A DNA stretch of 19,566 nt from Geopsychrobacter sp. (lineage in GTDB: Bacteria; Desulfobacterota; Desulfuromonadia; Desulfuromonadales; Geopsychrobacteraceae): positions 1 through 19,566 of the forward strand of contig JAKIUS010000001.1 in assembly GCA_021647445.1 (NCBI GenBank), read 5' to 3'. Made by a program: the position numbers and the translations under genes. Shown piece after piece: positions 8,518 to 15,716 of this stretch; positions within the stretch are counted from its first letter, which is position 1, and each line of letters begins with the position of its first letter. The notes beneath the pieces were generated by a model that was not told where the DNA came from, searched no databases, and worked only from the letters and a program-made list of their open reading frames with translations.

Positions 8518-9690
8518 ATGGAGGATGTTTTTTTGCAAATAAAACTAAACGATCTTTTTAGATTTATCAAAAAGAAATTATTTTGTAAAAGATTATATGA
8601 AAACGTGAATCAGACGCAATACTCAAGAAATTGTCTTTTGCTCTATATTGTTGAACCATTTTTTGATTGCAGTCGTGACAAGTATCATCAGAACTTTTGG
8701 CAGGTCAGAGAACTTGGGCGAATTGTTAGTGAGTTTGGATACAATGTTGATGTGATAGATTTTTTTGATGATAAGGTTGAATTGAAAAAAAAATATGACA
8801 TGGTGATTGATTTGCATCCTGGTTTAAATGACGTTTATCTGAGGCATGTGTCAGAGCAGTCAGTGAAAATTGCTTACATTACAGGGTCGAATCCCTCTGT
8901 CGCCAATGTCGCTGAGCTAGAAAGAATAAAAGAAGTATATAAGCGTAAAGGCGTTATGCTTGTGCCGCGAAGAGCGGTTCAGCCTATCCCAAAGAGTGAA
9001 ATTGAGTCTTTTGATGCAATGTTTTTTATTGGAAATCAATATAACCTTGAAACATTCAAAAGCTTTGACCTGAAAAGTAAGTTTCTTGTAAGAAATACAG
9101 GGTATGAGTTTTTAATGGACACCCCTTCCGTGAGGAGGTCGTCTGTAAATTTTCTGTTTCTTGCGAGTATTGGACAAGTACATAAAGGTTTGGATTTATT
9201 GCTTGAGATCTTTTGCAAAAATCCACATTTAAATTTATATGTCTGCAGTAGCTTTGAGAGTGAAAAAGATTTTTTAGGAGTTTATAAGGACGAACTGTTC
9301 AATACCCCGAATATATTCCCTCTTGGGTTTATTGATATAACAAGTGAGGAATTTAAAAATGTTTGCGAAGTTTGTAGTTTCGTTATATTACCTTCTTGTT
9401 CGGAGGGGCTTGCTGGAAGCGTCTTGACTGCTATGTCCGCTGGTCTTGTACCCATTGTGACTCGCGAATGCGGATTCAACGATGACGAAGTACACCATTT
9501 GCTCAGTAGCAATATGGAAGATATCGGCGCCTCTATTAATTATTTCTCGCGGAAGAGCAGGGAATGGATATCTAATGAGTCAAGGGAAACTTTGAAGGTA
9601 GTGAAAACGAGGTACAGTACAGTAAATTATTCTGAATCTATTCGGGAGGCAATGAAGGAATTGTTGCTAAAAGGAAAATGTCGTGACTGA
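8518..9690 (+). CDS. GT-B fold glycosyltransferase, family 4-like
   Basis: A 390-residue protein. The C-terminal half has the GT4 pattern: FLFLASIGQVHKGLDLLLEIF near residues 210-230, IFPLGFIDITSEEFKNVCEVCSF near 265, then LPSCSEGLAGSVLTAMSAGLVPIVTRECG near 290-320. That block corresponds to the donor-binding E-x7-E region of GT4 enzymes, although the second Glu appears replaced. The N-terminal half is divergent and was matched only by position. The start at 8518 has AAAGG at 8505-8509, partly inside a hairpin. The gene is visibly A+T-rich, using many AAA, ATA, TTT and AAT codons, unlike the genes at 1-5000, which suggests separate acquisition. The stop overlaps a small ORF by 8 nt. Confidence 0.8.
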   Translation: MEDVFLQIKLNDLFRFIKKKLFCKRLYENVNQTQYSRNCLLLYIVEPFFDCSRDKYHQNFWQVRELGRIVSEFGYNVDVIDFFDDKVELKKKYDMVIDLHPGLNDVYLRHVSEQSVKIAYITGSNPSVANVAELERIKEVYKRKGVMLVPRRAVQPIPKSEIESFDAMFFIGNQYNLETFKSFDLKSKFLVRNTGYEFLMDTPSVRRSSVNFLFLASIGQVHKGLDLLLEIFCKNPHLNLYVCSSFESEKDFLGVYKDELFNTPNIFPLGFIDITSEEFKNVCEVCSFVILPSCSEGLAGSVLTAMSAGLVPIVTRECGFNDDEVHHLLSSNMEDIGASINYFSRKSREWISNESRETLKVVKTRYSTVNYSESIREAMKELLLKGKCRD

Positions 9691-9787
9691 TACTCAACAT
9701 ATATATGTGGAATGTCCTGAAGAAATACTTCTTCGTATGTATGCGGATTTTCAGGGTACTCTTGTGTCAAGTGAGCAGGGCGCTTAA
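9683..9787 (+). CDS. Small ORF (34 aa), possible small protein or gene remnant
   Basis: A GTG at 9683, preceded by AAGGA at 9671-9675 with 7 nt spacing, opens a 34-codon frame ending with TAA at 9785-9787. The product begins MTDTQHIYVECPEE and continues ILLRMYADFQGTLVSSEQGA. It overlaps the end of the glycosyltransferase by 8 nt and its stop directly abuts the ATG of the methyltransferase at 9788. This fits the tight spacing of coupled genes exactly and accounts for the whole gap. I do not recognise the peptide. It may be a real small protein, a coupling leader, or the leftover N-terminus of a deleted gene. Confidence 0.4.
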   Translation: MTDTQHIYVECPEEILLRMYADFQGTLVSSEQGA

Positions 9788-10492
9788 ATGAAAGAAATAT
9801 TCCAAGATTATGTTAGAAATGCTTTTGATGGCGAGGTGCAAGCTCAGCATAAATTTAAACAGTTTGGTTTGAATTACCAATCTTATTTTCCAAGCAATAA
9901 AGATGCCCAACTTCTTGATGTTGGTATTGGTCGGGGAGAAATGCTTTCCTGTATGCAGAGTTGGGGGTACCAGAATTATCACGGGATTGATATCTCACCA
10001 TCAACAGTAAAGTTTTGTTCAGAAATAGGTTTGAATTGTCAGTTAGTTGAAGATAGCGCAGACTATCTTTTTGAAAATGAAAATTCTTTCGACGTAGTGA
10101 CAGTTATTGATGTTCTTGAGCACATTAAGAAGGAAAATGTGATTTTTTTTCTTAAAGCGCTGAAATCGTCACTTAAACTTGGAGGTGTGGCGATTATCCA
10201 GCTGCCAAACTTACAGGCACCTGATGGGCAACTGCATCGTTACAATGATATTACGCATGAAGTAGGCTACATTGAACACAGCTTAGCTCAGGTGCTTATG
10301 GTCGCTGGTTTTGATGATTTCTTTTTTAAAGGGTTTGAAGAGTTCGTTCTGGGGACGCTAAGAGAAAGAGTGAAAAAAACATTTAGATGGTTGCATTGGC
10401 TATTTGTAAGGTTTTGCCGAGAGGTCGATGGCAATATTAATCCGAAAATTTTACACCCGGTCTTTTGTGCGGTCGTGAAAAAGAATGATTAA
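9788..10492 (+). CDS. Class I SAM-dependent methyltransferase
   Basis: A 234-residue methyltransferase. Motif I LLDVGIGRGE is at residues 42-51, the acidic ribose-binding motif II GIDIS at 66-70 and the motif-IV-like VTVIDVLEHI near 110. Then come LGGVAIIQLPNLQAPDG and a C-terminal basic helix (LRERVKKTFRWLHWLF). The pattern is that of small methyltransferases in O-antigen and capsule clusters; the acceptor sugar is unknown. AGGG at 9777-9780 is a good Shine-Dalgarno, located within the preceding small ORF. Like the glycosyltransferase before it, the gene is A+T-rich. It differs from the cluster's other methyltransferase in lacking the N-terminal Cys pairs. Confidence 0.87.
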   Translation: MKEIFQDYVRNAFDGEVQAQHKFKQFGLNYQSYFPSNKDAQLLDVGIGRGEMLSCMQSWGYQNYHGIDISPSTVKFCSEIGLNCQLVEDSADYLFENENSFDVVTVIDVLEHIKKENVIFFLKALKSSLKLGGVAIIQLPNLQAPDGQLHRYNDITHEVGYIEHSLAQVLMVAGFDDFFFKGFEEFVLGTLRERVKKTFRWLHWLFVRFCREVDGNINPKILHPVFCAVVKKND

Positions 10493-10609
10493 TGATCAAG
10501 GGATGAATATTAACTGCTATTTCAAAAGTTTATTGATTACATCCTCTACTCTCCAGTGGAGAACCTTTTCGTTAGCGTCTAAAGGTTGAGAGATGTCAGG
10601 GGCATTTGA

Positions 10610-11785
10610 ATGGGTTTAGCTTTAAGTTACCTGCGCGCTTTTTTCTTTTGTATTGTTGGGCATCTGTTGTCTTTACGGTCTCTCCGTCTGACTGATTCTC
10701 GGCGTATTTTGTTATACCGACCAGATGCCATCGGTGATTTCATCCTGTGGCTTCCCGTTGCTCGGGAAATCAGGTCAAGGTATCCTCAAGGGGATTACGA
10801 AATAGTTTTATTGGGGAATTCCTTGTGGACATCTCTTGCTGAATCTCAGGGGATCTTTGACCAAGTTTGGTCAGTAGATCGGCAAAAATTCACCCGAAGC
10901 TTGTCCTATCGTATTGGTTTGTTGAATCGCGTGAGGAATAGTGGGTTCGGACTCGTTATTTATCCGGTCTTTTCCAGAGAATTTCTTAATGGAGACGAAC
11001 TGGTGCGGTTTTCATCCGCTCCCCAACGAATAGGTATTGACGGGGATGCTAACTTAACCGGGCGTCTCAGAAAAGCGTATGGTGATAAATGCTACACTCG
11101 TTTGATACCACCACCTGTGAACATTTCTTCGGAATTAGAGAAAAATGCCCATTTTGCTCGAGGGTTTCTTGGTGACCCCTCTTTGCTCTTCAATCAGAGG
11201 TTGATCTTACCTTCTAACTCTCTGACTGTTCCTGAAATGCATAGAATTGATAGGTGTTTTGTCATCGCTCTTGGTGCCGGCCATTCAATAAGGCAATGGC
11301 CTGTTGTGAAATTTCGAGAACTTGCCTGTAAAATTCATGAAAAATATGGCTGGCCTGTTGTTCTAGTTGGAGGGGCTGATGAGGTCTCACTTGGTCAAGA
11401 CTTTGAAATCGGATATGAGTACCCCTGTGTTAATCTTATGGGGAAAACTTCGTTGGAACAATTGGTTCTTGTCATTAACGGTGCGAAATTGTTTGTTGGC
11501 AACGAGAGTGGAGGAATCCATCTCGCAGCAGCAGTATCTACACCCTCTCTGTGTATAACAGGCGGGGGCCATTTTGGACGCTTTGTGCCATATGTTGGTA
11601 GTTTTGTTACTGATACTTTTAAGCCGAAGGTGGTATCAGAAAAGATGGATTGTTTTGGTTGTAACTGGAAATGTATGTTCCCGCTTGAAGAAAGTGGAGT
11701 GGCCCGATGTATTGCAAACATTGATGTGAATCAGGCTTGGTGCGTATTCCAACTAAACTATGTTATGGGAGACGCTCTTAAATAA
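10610..11785 (+). CDS. Glycosyltransferase family 9 (heptosyltransferase-like)
   Basis: A 391-residue GT-B enzyme of the heptosyltransferase family, which transfers ADP-heptose or a related sugar in lipopolysaccharide assembly. RRILLYRPDAIGDFILWLPV near residues 31-50 is the family's N-terminal glycine loop. VIALGAGHSIRQWP near 220, the VVLVGGADE strand near 260, and LFVGNESGGIHLAAAVSTPSL near 295-315 are the donor-side motifs. A Cys-rich stretch, MDCFGCNWKCMF, lies near the C-terminus. AGGGG at 10598-10602 supports the start. The last nine codons and the stop (11759-11785) lie within a copy of the repeat that flanks the adjacent transposase, so the natural C-terminus may have been replaced. 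Confidence 0.9.
   Translation: MGLALSYLRAFFFCIVGHLLSLRSLRLTDSRRILLYRPDAIGDFILWLPVAREIRSRYPQGDYEIVLLGNSLWTSLAESQGIFDQVWSVDRQKFTRSLSYRIGLLNRVRNSGFGLVIYPVFSREFLNGDELVRFSSAPQRIGIDGDANLTGRLRKAYGDKCYTRLIPPPVNISSELEKNAHFARGFLGDPSLLFNQRLILPSNSLTVPEMHRIDRCFVIALGAGHSIRQWPVVKFRELACKIHEKYGWPVVLVGGADEVSLGQDFEIGYEYPCVNLMGKTSLEQLVLVINGAKLFVGNESGGIHLAAAVSTPSLCITGGGHFGRFVPYVGSFVTDTFKPKVVSEKMDCFGCNWKCMFPLEESGVARCIANIDVNQAWCVFQLNYVMGDALK
11759..11785 (+). repeat. RAYT-associated repeat, copy 1 (inside GT9 gene end)
   Basis: The last 27 nt of the family 9 gene contain ATGTTATGGG, then AGACGCTCTTAAATAA. This matches the copy at 11884-11917 apart from one missing TGTTATGG unit and two substitutions. The repeat encodes the terminal residues YVMGDALK and provides the TAA stop. 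Confidence 0.7.
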
Positions 11786-11806
11786 TGTTATGGTGTTATG
11801 GGGGAC
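11785..11806 (+). repeat. RAYT-associated repeat, copy 2 (22-bp direct repeat)
   Basis: ATGTTATGGTGTTATGGGGG followed by AC is identical to 11884-11905, 99 nt downstream. It includes a tandem TGTTATGG pair. Identity stops after the shared AC. A short CCCCC at 11818-11822 could pair with its GGGGG. Confidence 0.75.
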
Positions 11807-11883
11807 ATTCTATATTGCCCCCGTCAAGAAAAATATTTATCTTTTGTAAATCAATACGTTAGAAATATTGGCTGTTTTTTCGT

Positions 11884-11921
11884 ATGTTATGGTGTTATGG
11901 GGGACGCTCTTGAATAACTAA
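11884..11921 (+). repeat. RAYT-associated repeat, copy 3 / left inverted repeat
   Basis: This copy carries the tandem TGTTATGG pair, then GGGGGACGCTCTT and GAATAACTAA. Its last 23 bases (11899-11921) form the left inverted repeat of the transposase unit; the right one is at 12942-12964. Within it, GTTAT at 11894-11898 and ATAAC at 11914-11918 could also form a small hairpin. Confidence 0.8.
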
Positions 11922-11922
11922 G

Positions 11923-11951
11923 TTGACATTCTTCTACCTACTCGTTATTAT
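11923..11951 (+). promoter_or_regulatory. Sigma-70-type promoter of the RAYT gene
   Basis: TTGACA at 11923-11928 matches the -35 consensus fully, and TATTAT at 11946-11951 matches five of six -10 bases, with exactly 17 nt between them. Transcription would begin about 7 nt after the -10, at or next to the ATG at 11958. The promoter starts one base after the left inverted repeat. Confidence 0.65.
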
Positions 11952-11957
11952 CGTTCC

Positions 11958-12953
11958 ATGCCACGTACAGCGAGACTTGACGCTCCCGGAATCTTGCATC
12001 ATGTTATGATTAGAGGAATAGAGCGGCGAAACATATTCAGGAACAACAAAGATCGTAATGATTTTTTGGAACGTCTGGAAAAACTAATTCCAGAGACTGG
12101 GACAACTTGCTATGGTTGGGCCTTTCTTTCAAATCATGCCCATTTTCTGTTCAAAACAGGTCACCTTCCTCTATCCCAATTAATGCGCAGATTATTGACT
12201 GGTTACGTCGTCAGCTTTAATCGTCGCCATAAGCGGCATGGTCAGTTATTTCAAAATCGTTTCAAGTCTATTGTGTGCCAAGAGGATACTTACCTTAAGG
12301 AACTGATACGCTATATTCATTTGAATCCTGTCAGGTCGGGCTTGGTTAACGGTCTTGAAGGGTTGGATGCTTATATCTATAGTGGTCACAAGGCGTTGAT
12401 GGGTAACGTTGAATGTCAATGGTTGCGGGTCGATGAGGTTCTGTCAACATTTGGCAAAAGCACCAAAAGTGCCAGAAATGCGTACCGCCGTTTTGTCGAA
12501 GAGGGTCTTGAGCAAGGTCGTAAGGAGCAACTGGTCGGCGGTGGTCTGGTGAGAAGTGCAGGTGGTTGGTCAGAGGTTAGAAGAGGTCAATATCACGGAA
12601 TGAGTGATGAACGGATTTTGGGGGATAGTGATTTTGTCAACGAGATCCTCTCACTGGCAGATGAAGCTTTGAGCCGGAATTATGAACTCAAAGCAAAAGG
12701 CTGTGACCTTCAAGAAATTGCTAAACGAGTCGCAGATATTTTTCAAATAGATATTGATAAAATTTTTTCTCCCGGTCGTCAGAGTCCCATCGTTCGTGCT
12801 AGAAGTCTCGTTTGCTTTTGGGCCGCCAGGGAACTAGGTATATCATTGTCGGAATTGGCTCGAACCTTTAAAATGAGTGCACCTGGAATAGGCTATGCCG
12901 TAGTCCGGGGGGAGAAGATTGCGAAAGATAATAATTTAAGATTAGTTATTTAA
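11958..12953 (+). CDS. REP-associated tyrosine transposase (Y1, HUH type) with DnaA_C-like tail
   Basis: A 331-residue transposase. The N-terminal block MPRTARLDAPGILHHVMIRG is the family hallmark, the metal-binding HUH triad is H60-A-H62 in SNHAHFLF, and RYIHLNPVRSGL near 118-129 contains Tyr119, a candidate catalytic tyrosine. After a linker, residues 245-331 resemble the C-terminal DNA-binding domain of DnaA (LQEIAKRVADIFQI, then FSPGRQSPIVRARS and ISLSELARTFKMS), a common fusion in this subgroup. RAYTs nick and join single-stranded DNA at REP-type hairpins. No Shine-Dalgarno precedes the ATG, which fits the predicted leaderless mRNA. The stop lies in the right inverted repeat. The gene appears intact. 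Confidence 0.92.
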   Translation: MPRTARLDAPGILHHVMIRGIERRNIFRNNKDRNDFLERLEKLIPETGTTCYGWAFLSNHAHFLFKTGHLPLSQLMRRLLTGYVVSFNRRHKRHGQLFQNRFKSIVCQEDTYLKELIRYIHLNPVRSGLVNGLEGLDAYIYSGHKALMGNVECQWLRVDEVLSTFGKSTKSARNAYRRFVEEGLEQGRKEQLVGGGLVRSAGGWSEVRRGQYHGMSDERILGDSDFVNEILSLADEALSRNYELKAKGCDLQEIAKRVADIFQIDIDKIFSPGRQSPIVRARSLVCFWAARELGISLSELARTFKMSAPGIGYAVVRGEKIAKDNNLRLVI

Positions 12954-12964
12954 GAGCGTCCCCC
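12942..12964 (-). repeat. RAYT right inverted repeat
   Basis: The reverse complement reads GGGGGACGCTCTT then AAATAACTAA and matches the left repeat at 11899-11921 at 22 of 23 positions. It contains the transposase stop codon. Confidence 0.8.
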
Positions 12965-12965
12965 C

Positions 12966-13273
12966 TTTGCCCTTCTGATTTAGCTTCTTCTCTGCCGTAA
13001 TCTTGACCTGACCTGACCTTTTGTAACAGTAACGTTTATCTCGTCACTCATTCATCGGTTGACAAAGGGACGCGACATCCTTAATTTATCGTAACTGTTC
13101 GTCCCTTCTGTGAAGGCATGCGGTCTGCAACTATTGCCTATGTCCAATGTTGTCACTTAATTTCCCTCCGGCAACAGCAGCAGTCCACATGCTGCGTGGA
13201 TTGGGCAGGGCTCTGAATCGTTACAATTTATCTTGCCATGAATTAATCAGTGCAAGGCTAAAGGAGAAAGTTA
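12966..13273. other. Intergenic region between RAYT unit and htpG
   Basis: About 310 nt without a gene. It holds three tandem TGACC units (13004-13018), an 8-bp inverted repeat (AAGGGACG at 13065-13072, CGTCCCTT at 13100-13107), and GCAGCA/TGCTGC arms at 13177-13182 and 13190-13195. A perfect TTGACA at 13059-13064 has only a poor -10 (TAATTT, 13082-13087). Near the gene, CTTGC at 13232-13236 and GCAAG at 13252-13256 are inverted. No CIRCE element or clear sigma-32 promoter was recognised, although htpG is normally heat-regulated. Confidence 0.4.
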
Positions 13274-15118
13274 ATGTCTACCAAGGTTAAATCTGAAACC
13301 GGTGAAATTTCAATCCATACGGAAAATATTTTTCCCATCATCAAGAAATGGCTCTACAGCGAAAAAGAGATTTTTCTACGTGAACTGGTCTCTAATGCGG
13401 TTGATGCCATCAATAAGTTGCGTAATATCGATCTTGTTGAAGGTCTCAAGCTGAGTGATGAGTTTTCTGTTGATATCAAGATTGATGAAGAAAAGGGGAC
13501 TCTCAGTATCTCCGATAACGGTCTGGGGATGACCGCTGATGAGGTTCGTAAGTATATCAATCAGGTCGCTTTTAGTTCCGCCGAAGATTTTATTGAGAAA
13601 TTTAAGGGTCTCGAAGATAAAAATGAAATTATCGGTCATTTTGGCCTCGGTTTTTATTCAACTTTTATGGTCGCAGATCATGTTGAAATAAAATCACTCT
13701 CTTACCAAAAAGATGCCGCTGCGGTGGACTGGTCCTGTGATGGCACCACCGCCTATACTTTGGAGTCTGGTCAGCGTGAGGCGCGCGGAACCGAGGTTGT
13801 GCTACATCTCTTAGATGATGAGAAAGAATTTCTCAGTAAAGATCGGGTGCGTGAGGTGCTGGTCAAGTTTTGCAACTTTTTGCCGGTCACGATCCGTCTT
13901 GAAGGGGAACAGATCAACGACAGCAACCCGCTGTGGACGCAGTCGGCCTCAGAACTCAGTGATGAGGATTATAAGGAGTTTTATCATAAACTCTATCCCA
14001 TGTCGGGCGATCCGCTTTTCTGGATTCACCTGAATATCGATTATCCTTTTAACCTTAAAGGGATCCTTTATTTTCCTCATTTGACCAACGAGTTTGATGT
14101 GACCAAGAGCCATATCAATCTCTACTGTAATCAGGTGTTTGTCTCCGATAACAGTAGAGAATTGATCCCCGAGTTCCTGACCCCGCTGCAGGGTTGTCTC
14201 GATGCTCCTGATCTGCCGTTGAATGTTTCGCGCAGTTATCTGCAGAATGATCCCCAGGTACGCAAAATTCGTGAGGTGATCAGTTCACGTGTTGCGGGTA
14301 AAGTGGTTGACCTTGCGAAGAAGGGTGCCGATGAATTCGCACCGATCTGGAAGGACATCCATACCTTCGTTAAGTACGGCATGATGCGCGAGGACAAGTT
14401 CTACAACAAGGTTAAGGATCAGGTGATCTATCGCACCACTGGCGATTCAAAATACACCACCTTGCCAGATTACCTGGAGCGCGCCAAGGAGAAGCATGAA
14501 GGTAAGATCTACTATACCAATGACGAGGGGACTCAGGCGACCTACCTGAAAATGTTCGAATCTCAGGGCATGGAGGTCTTGATTCTCGATGCAATGATCG
14601 ACAATCACTTCATTCAATTTTTGGAATCAAAGGGTGAAGAGACCAAGTTTGAGCGTGTTGATTCAGATATCACCGAGAACCTGATCGAGCAGGATGACAG
14701 CAAGAAGATTGTTGATGCCGATAACAAGACGCGCGGCGATAAAATTGAAGAAATTTTCAAGGAGGGTCTTGAGATCAAGGGGCTGACGATTCGGATTGAA
14801 GCTCTAAAGGACGATTCGGTCCCTGGGATGATTCTGCTCAATGAGCAGTCGCGTCGCTTCAAGGAGATGATGCGCAACATGGGGCAGGGTGGCGAAAATG
14901 CCGAGCTTGACATGTTTTCTGAGCATACCCTGATGGTTAACTCGGCTAGTCCGATCATCGACAAGGTATTCGCATTGAAGGATGCCGGAAACGAAGAGAA
15001 GGCGGGTCTGTTGATTGAGCAGATCTACGATCTGGCGATGCTTTCGCATATGGCACTGACCAAAGAGCGGATGGCGGCGTTTTTAGAGCGCAGCAGCAAA
15101 CTGCTGGGCCTCATTTAG
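13274..15118 (+). CDS. htpG: Molecular chaperone HtpG (Hsp90)
   Basis: A 614-residue cytosolic ATP-dependent chaperone, close to the normal bacterial HtpG length. The GHKL ATP site is intact: RELVSNAVDAINKLR around residues 36-50, DNGLGM at 81-86 and GHFGLGFYS at 121-129. The middle domain contains INLYCNQVFVSDNSRELIPEFL, then DLPLNVSRSYLQND with the Arg that contacts ATP phosphate in this family. The C-terminal dimerisation region is complete. AAGGAG at 13261-13266 lies 7 nt before the ATG. The gene is monocistronic by layout and converges with trmL. HtpG helps fold and remodel client proteins under heat and other stress. Confidence 0.97.
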   Translation: MSTKVKSETGEISIHTENIFPIIKKWLYSEKEIFLRELVSNAVDAINKLRNIDLVEGLKLSDEFSVDIKIDEEKGTLSISDNGLGMTADEVRKYINQVAFSSAEDFIEKFKGLEDKNEIIGHFGLGFYSTFMVADHVEIKSLSYQKDAAAVDWSCDGTTAYTLESGQREARGTEVVLHLLDDEKEFLSKDRVREVLVKFCNFLPVTIRLEGEQINDSNPLWTQSASELSDEDYKEFYHKLYPMSGDPLFWIHLNIDYPFNLKGILYFPHLTNEFDVTKSHINLYCNQVFVSDNSRELIPEFLTPLQGCLDAPDLPLNVSRSYLQNDPQVRKIREVISSRVAGKVVDLAKKGADEFAPIWKDIHTFVKYGMMREDKFYNKVKDQVIYRTTGDSKYTTLPDYLERAKEKHEGKIYYTNDEGTQATYLKMFESQGMEVLILDAMIDNHFIQFLESKGEETKFERVDSDITENLIEQDDSKKIVDADNKTRGDKIEEIFKEGLEIKGLTIRIEALKDDSVPGMILLNEQSRRFKEMMRNMGQGGENAELDMFSEHTLMVNSASPIIDKVFALKDAGNEEKAGLLIEQIYDLAMLSHMALTKERMAAFLERSSKLLGLI

Positions 15119-15124
15119 GACAAT

Positions 15125-15172
15125 GTGAGGGGTGAGGGGTGAGGGGTTCACGCTTTACTCCTTACCCCTCAC
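15125..15172. repeat. TGAGGGG tandem repeat and inverted partner between htpG and trmL
   Basis: Three tandem TGAGGGG units span 15126-15146. ACCCCTCAC at 15164-15172 is the exact reverse complement of GTGAGGGGT at 15125-15133, so a hairpin can form. It lies between two convergent genes and may act as a shared 3' barrier, although there is no T-tract. The right arm lies inside the trmL coding end. Confidence 0.6.
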
Positions 15173-15652
15173 TCCGCACCGTCCTTCAAGCTGTCCGGTC
15201 TGTCGCAAGCCTTCATACAGAATAATCGAAGCTGAATTCGCCAGATTCAGGCTGCGGACGGCCTCTGAAAAGATCGGAATCCGTAGCGCCATCTCTCCCG
15301 CCTTATCCAGTAACTCCTCGGGTAGGCCCTTGGTCTCCTTGCCGAAGACCAGAAAATCGCCAATTTCAAAATTTACCTGCGTGTAGTTTTTGGCGGCTTT
15401 TTTGGACATGTACCAGAAGCGTCCGTCCGGATACTGCTGCTGCAACTCTGCTAAGGAGTCCCAGCGCCGTAGTTTGACTTCGGGCCAGTAGTCGAGACCG
15501 GCACGCTTAAGGTGTTTGTCGTCCAGAGAAAAGCCAAGTTTACCAACTAAGTGCAGGCAGGTTCCGGTTGCCGCACACAGGCGGCCGATATTACCGGTAT
15601 TGGGCGGGATTTCCGGTTCAATAAGAACGATGTGGAATGGATTATTTTTCAT
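15155..15652 (-). CDS. trmL: tRNA (cytidine(34)-2'-O)-methyltransferase TrmL
   Basis: A 165-residue SPOUT (trefoil-knot) methyltransferase that methylates the ribose at wobble position 34 of certain tRNA-Leu species. The start HIVLIEPEIPPNTGNIGRLCAATG is diagnostic, LVFGKETKGLPEELL is the second SAM-binding motif, and SLNLANSASIILYEGLRQ is the knot motif. The ATG at 15652 fits family length; an upstream in-frame TTG (15670) adds six residues and lies in the terminator hairpin's edge. No Shine-Dalgarno is visible. The last residues, GVRGKE, are encoded by a repeat arm shared with the htpG-trmL spacer, so the C-terminus extends past the usual end. A tRNA-Leu gene lies 3.4 kb away, probably by chance. 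Confidence 0.93.
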   Translation of the reverse strand: MKNNPFHIVLIEPEIPPNTGNIGRLCAATGTCLHLVGKLGFSLDDKHLKRAGLDYWPEVKLRRWDSLAELQQQYPDGRFWYMSKKAAKNYTQVNFEIGDFLVFGKETKGLPEELLDKAGEMALRIPIFSEAVRSLNLANSASIILYEGLRQTGQLEGRCGVRGKE

Positions 15653-15668
15653 GGCGAGGAATATACAC

Positions 15669-15711
15669 AAAAAAGCTGACGACGGAAAGCTTCCCGTCGC
15701 CAGCTTTTTTT
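15669..15711 (-). terminator. Strong intrinsic terminator downstream of metY (bidirectional)
   Basis: GCTG at 15675-15678 with CGACGG at 15680-15685 pairs to CCGTCG at 15694-15699 and CAGC at 15701-15704, with one mismatch and an 8-nt loop. Six A and seven T residues flank it, so it works on either strand. On the minus strand it ends the metY transcript and lies only 16 nt before the trmL ATG. Confidence 0.85.
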
Positions 15712-15716
15712 AGGAT

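Larger units (their letters stand above)
11884..12965 (+). mobile_element. RAYT unit bracketed by 23-bp inverted repeats
   Basis: The transposase gene lies between 11899-11921 and 12942-12964, which are inverted copies with one mismatch in 23 bp. The transposase stop codon (12951-12953) is inside the right repeat. Additional direct copies at 11759-11785 and 11785-11806 suggest repeated or partial events on the left side. IS200/IS605-like and RAYT enzymes act on single-stranded hairpins and leave no target duplication, and none is obvious. The exact outer boundaries cannot be fixed without an empty site. Confidence 0.7.

Noticed and set aside
13004..13018. Three tandem TGACC units as a CRISPR-like or iteron array
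   Set aside because: Only five bases per unit and no spacers; too short to be an array or origin.
13232..13256. CTTGC/GCAAG inverted repeat as a CIRCE heat-shock operator
   Set aside because: CIRCE is TTAGCACTC-N9-GAGTGCTAA; this has only 5-bp arms with 15-nt spacing and a different sequence.
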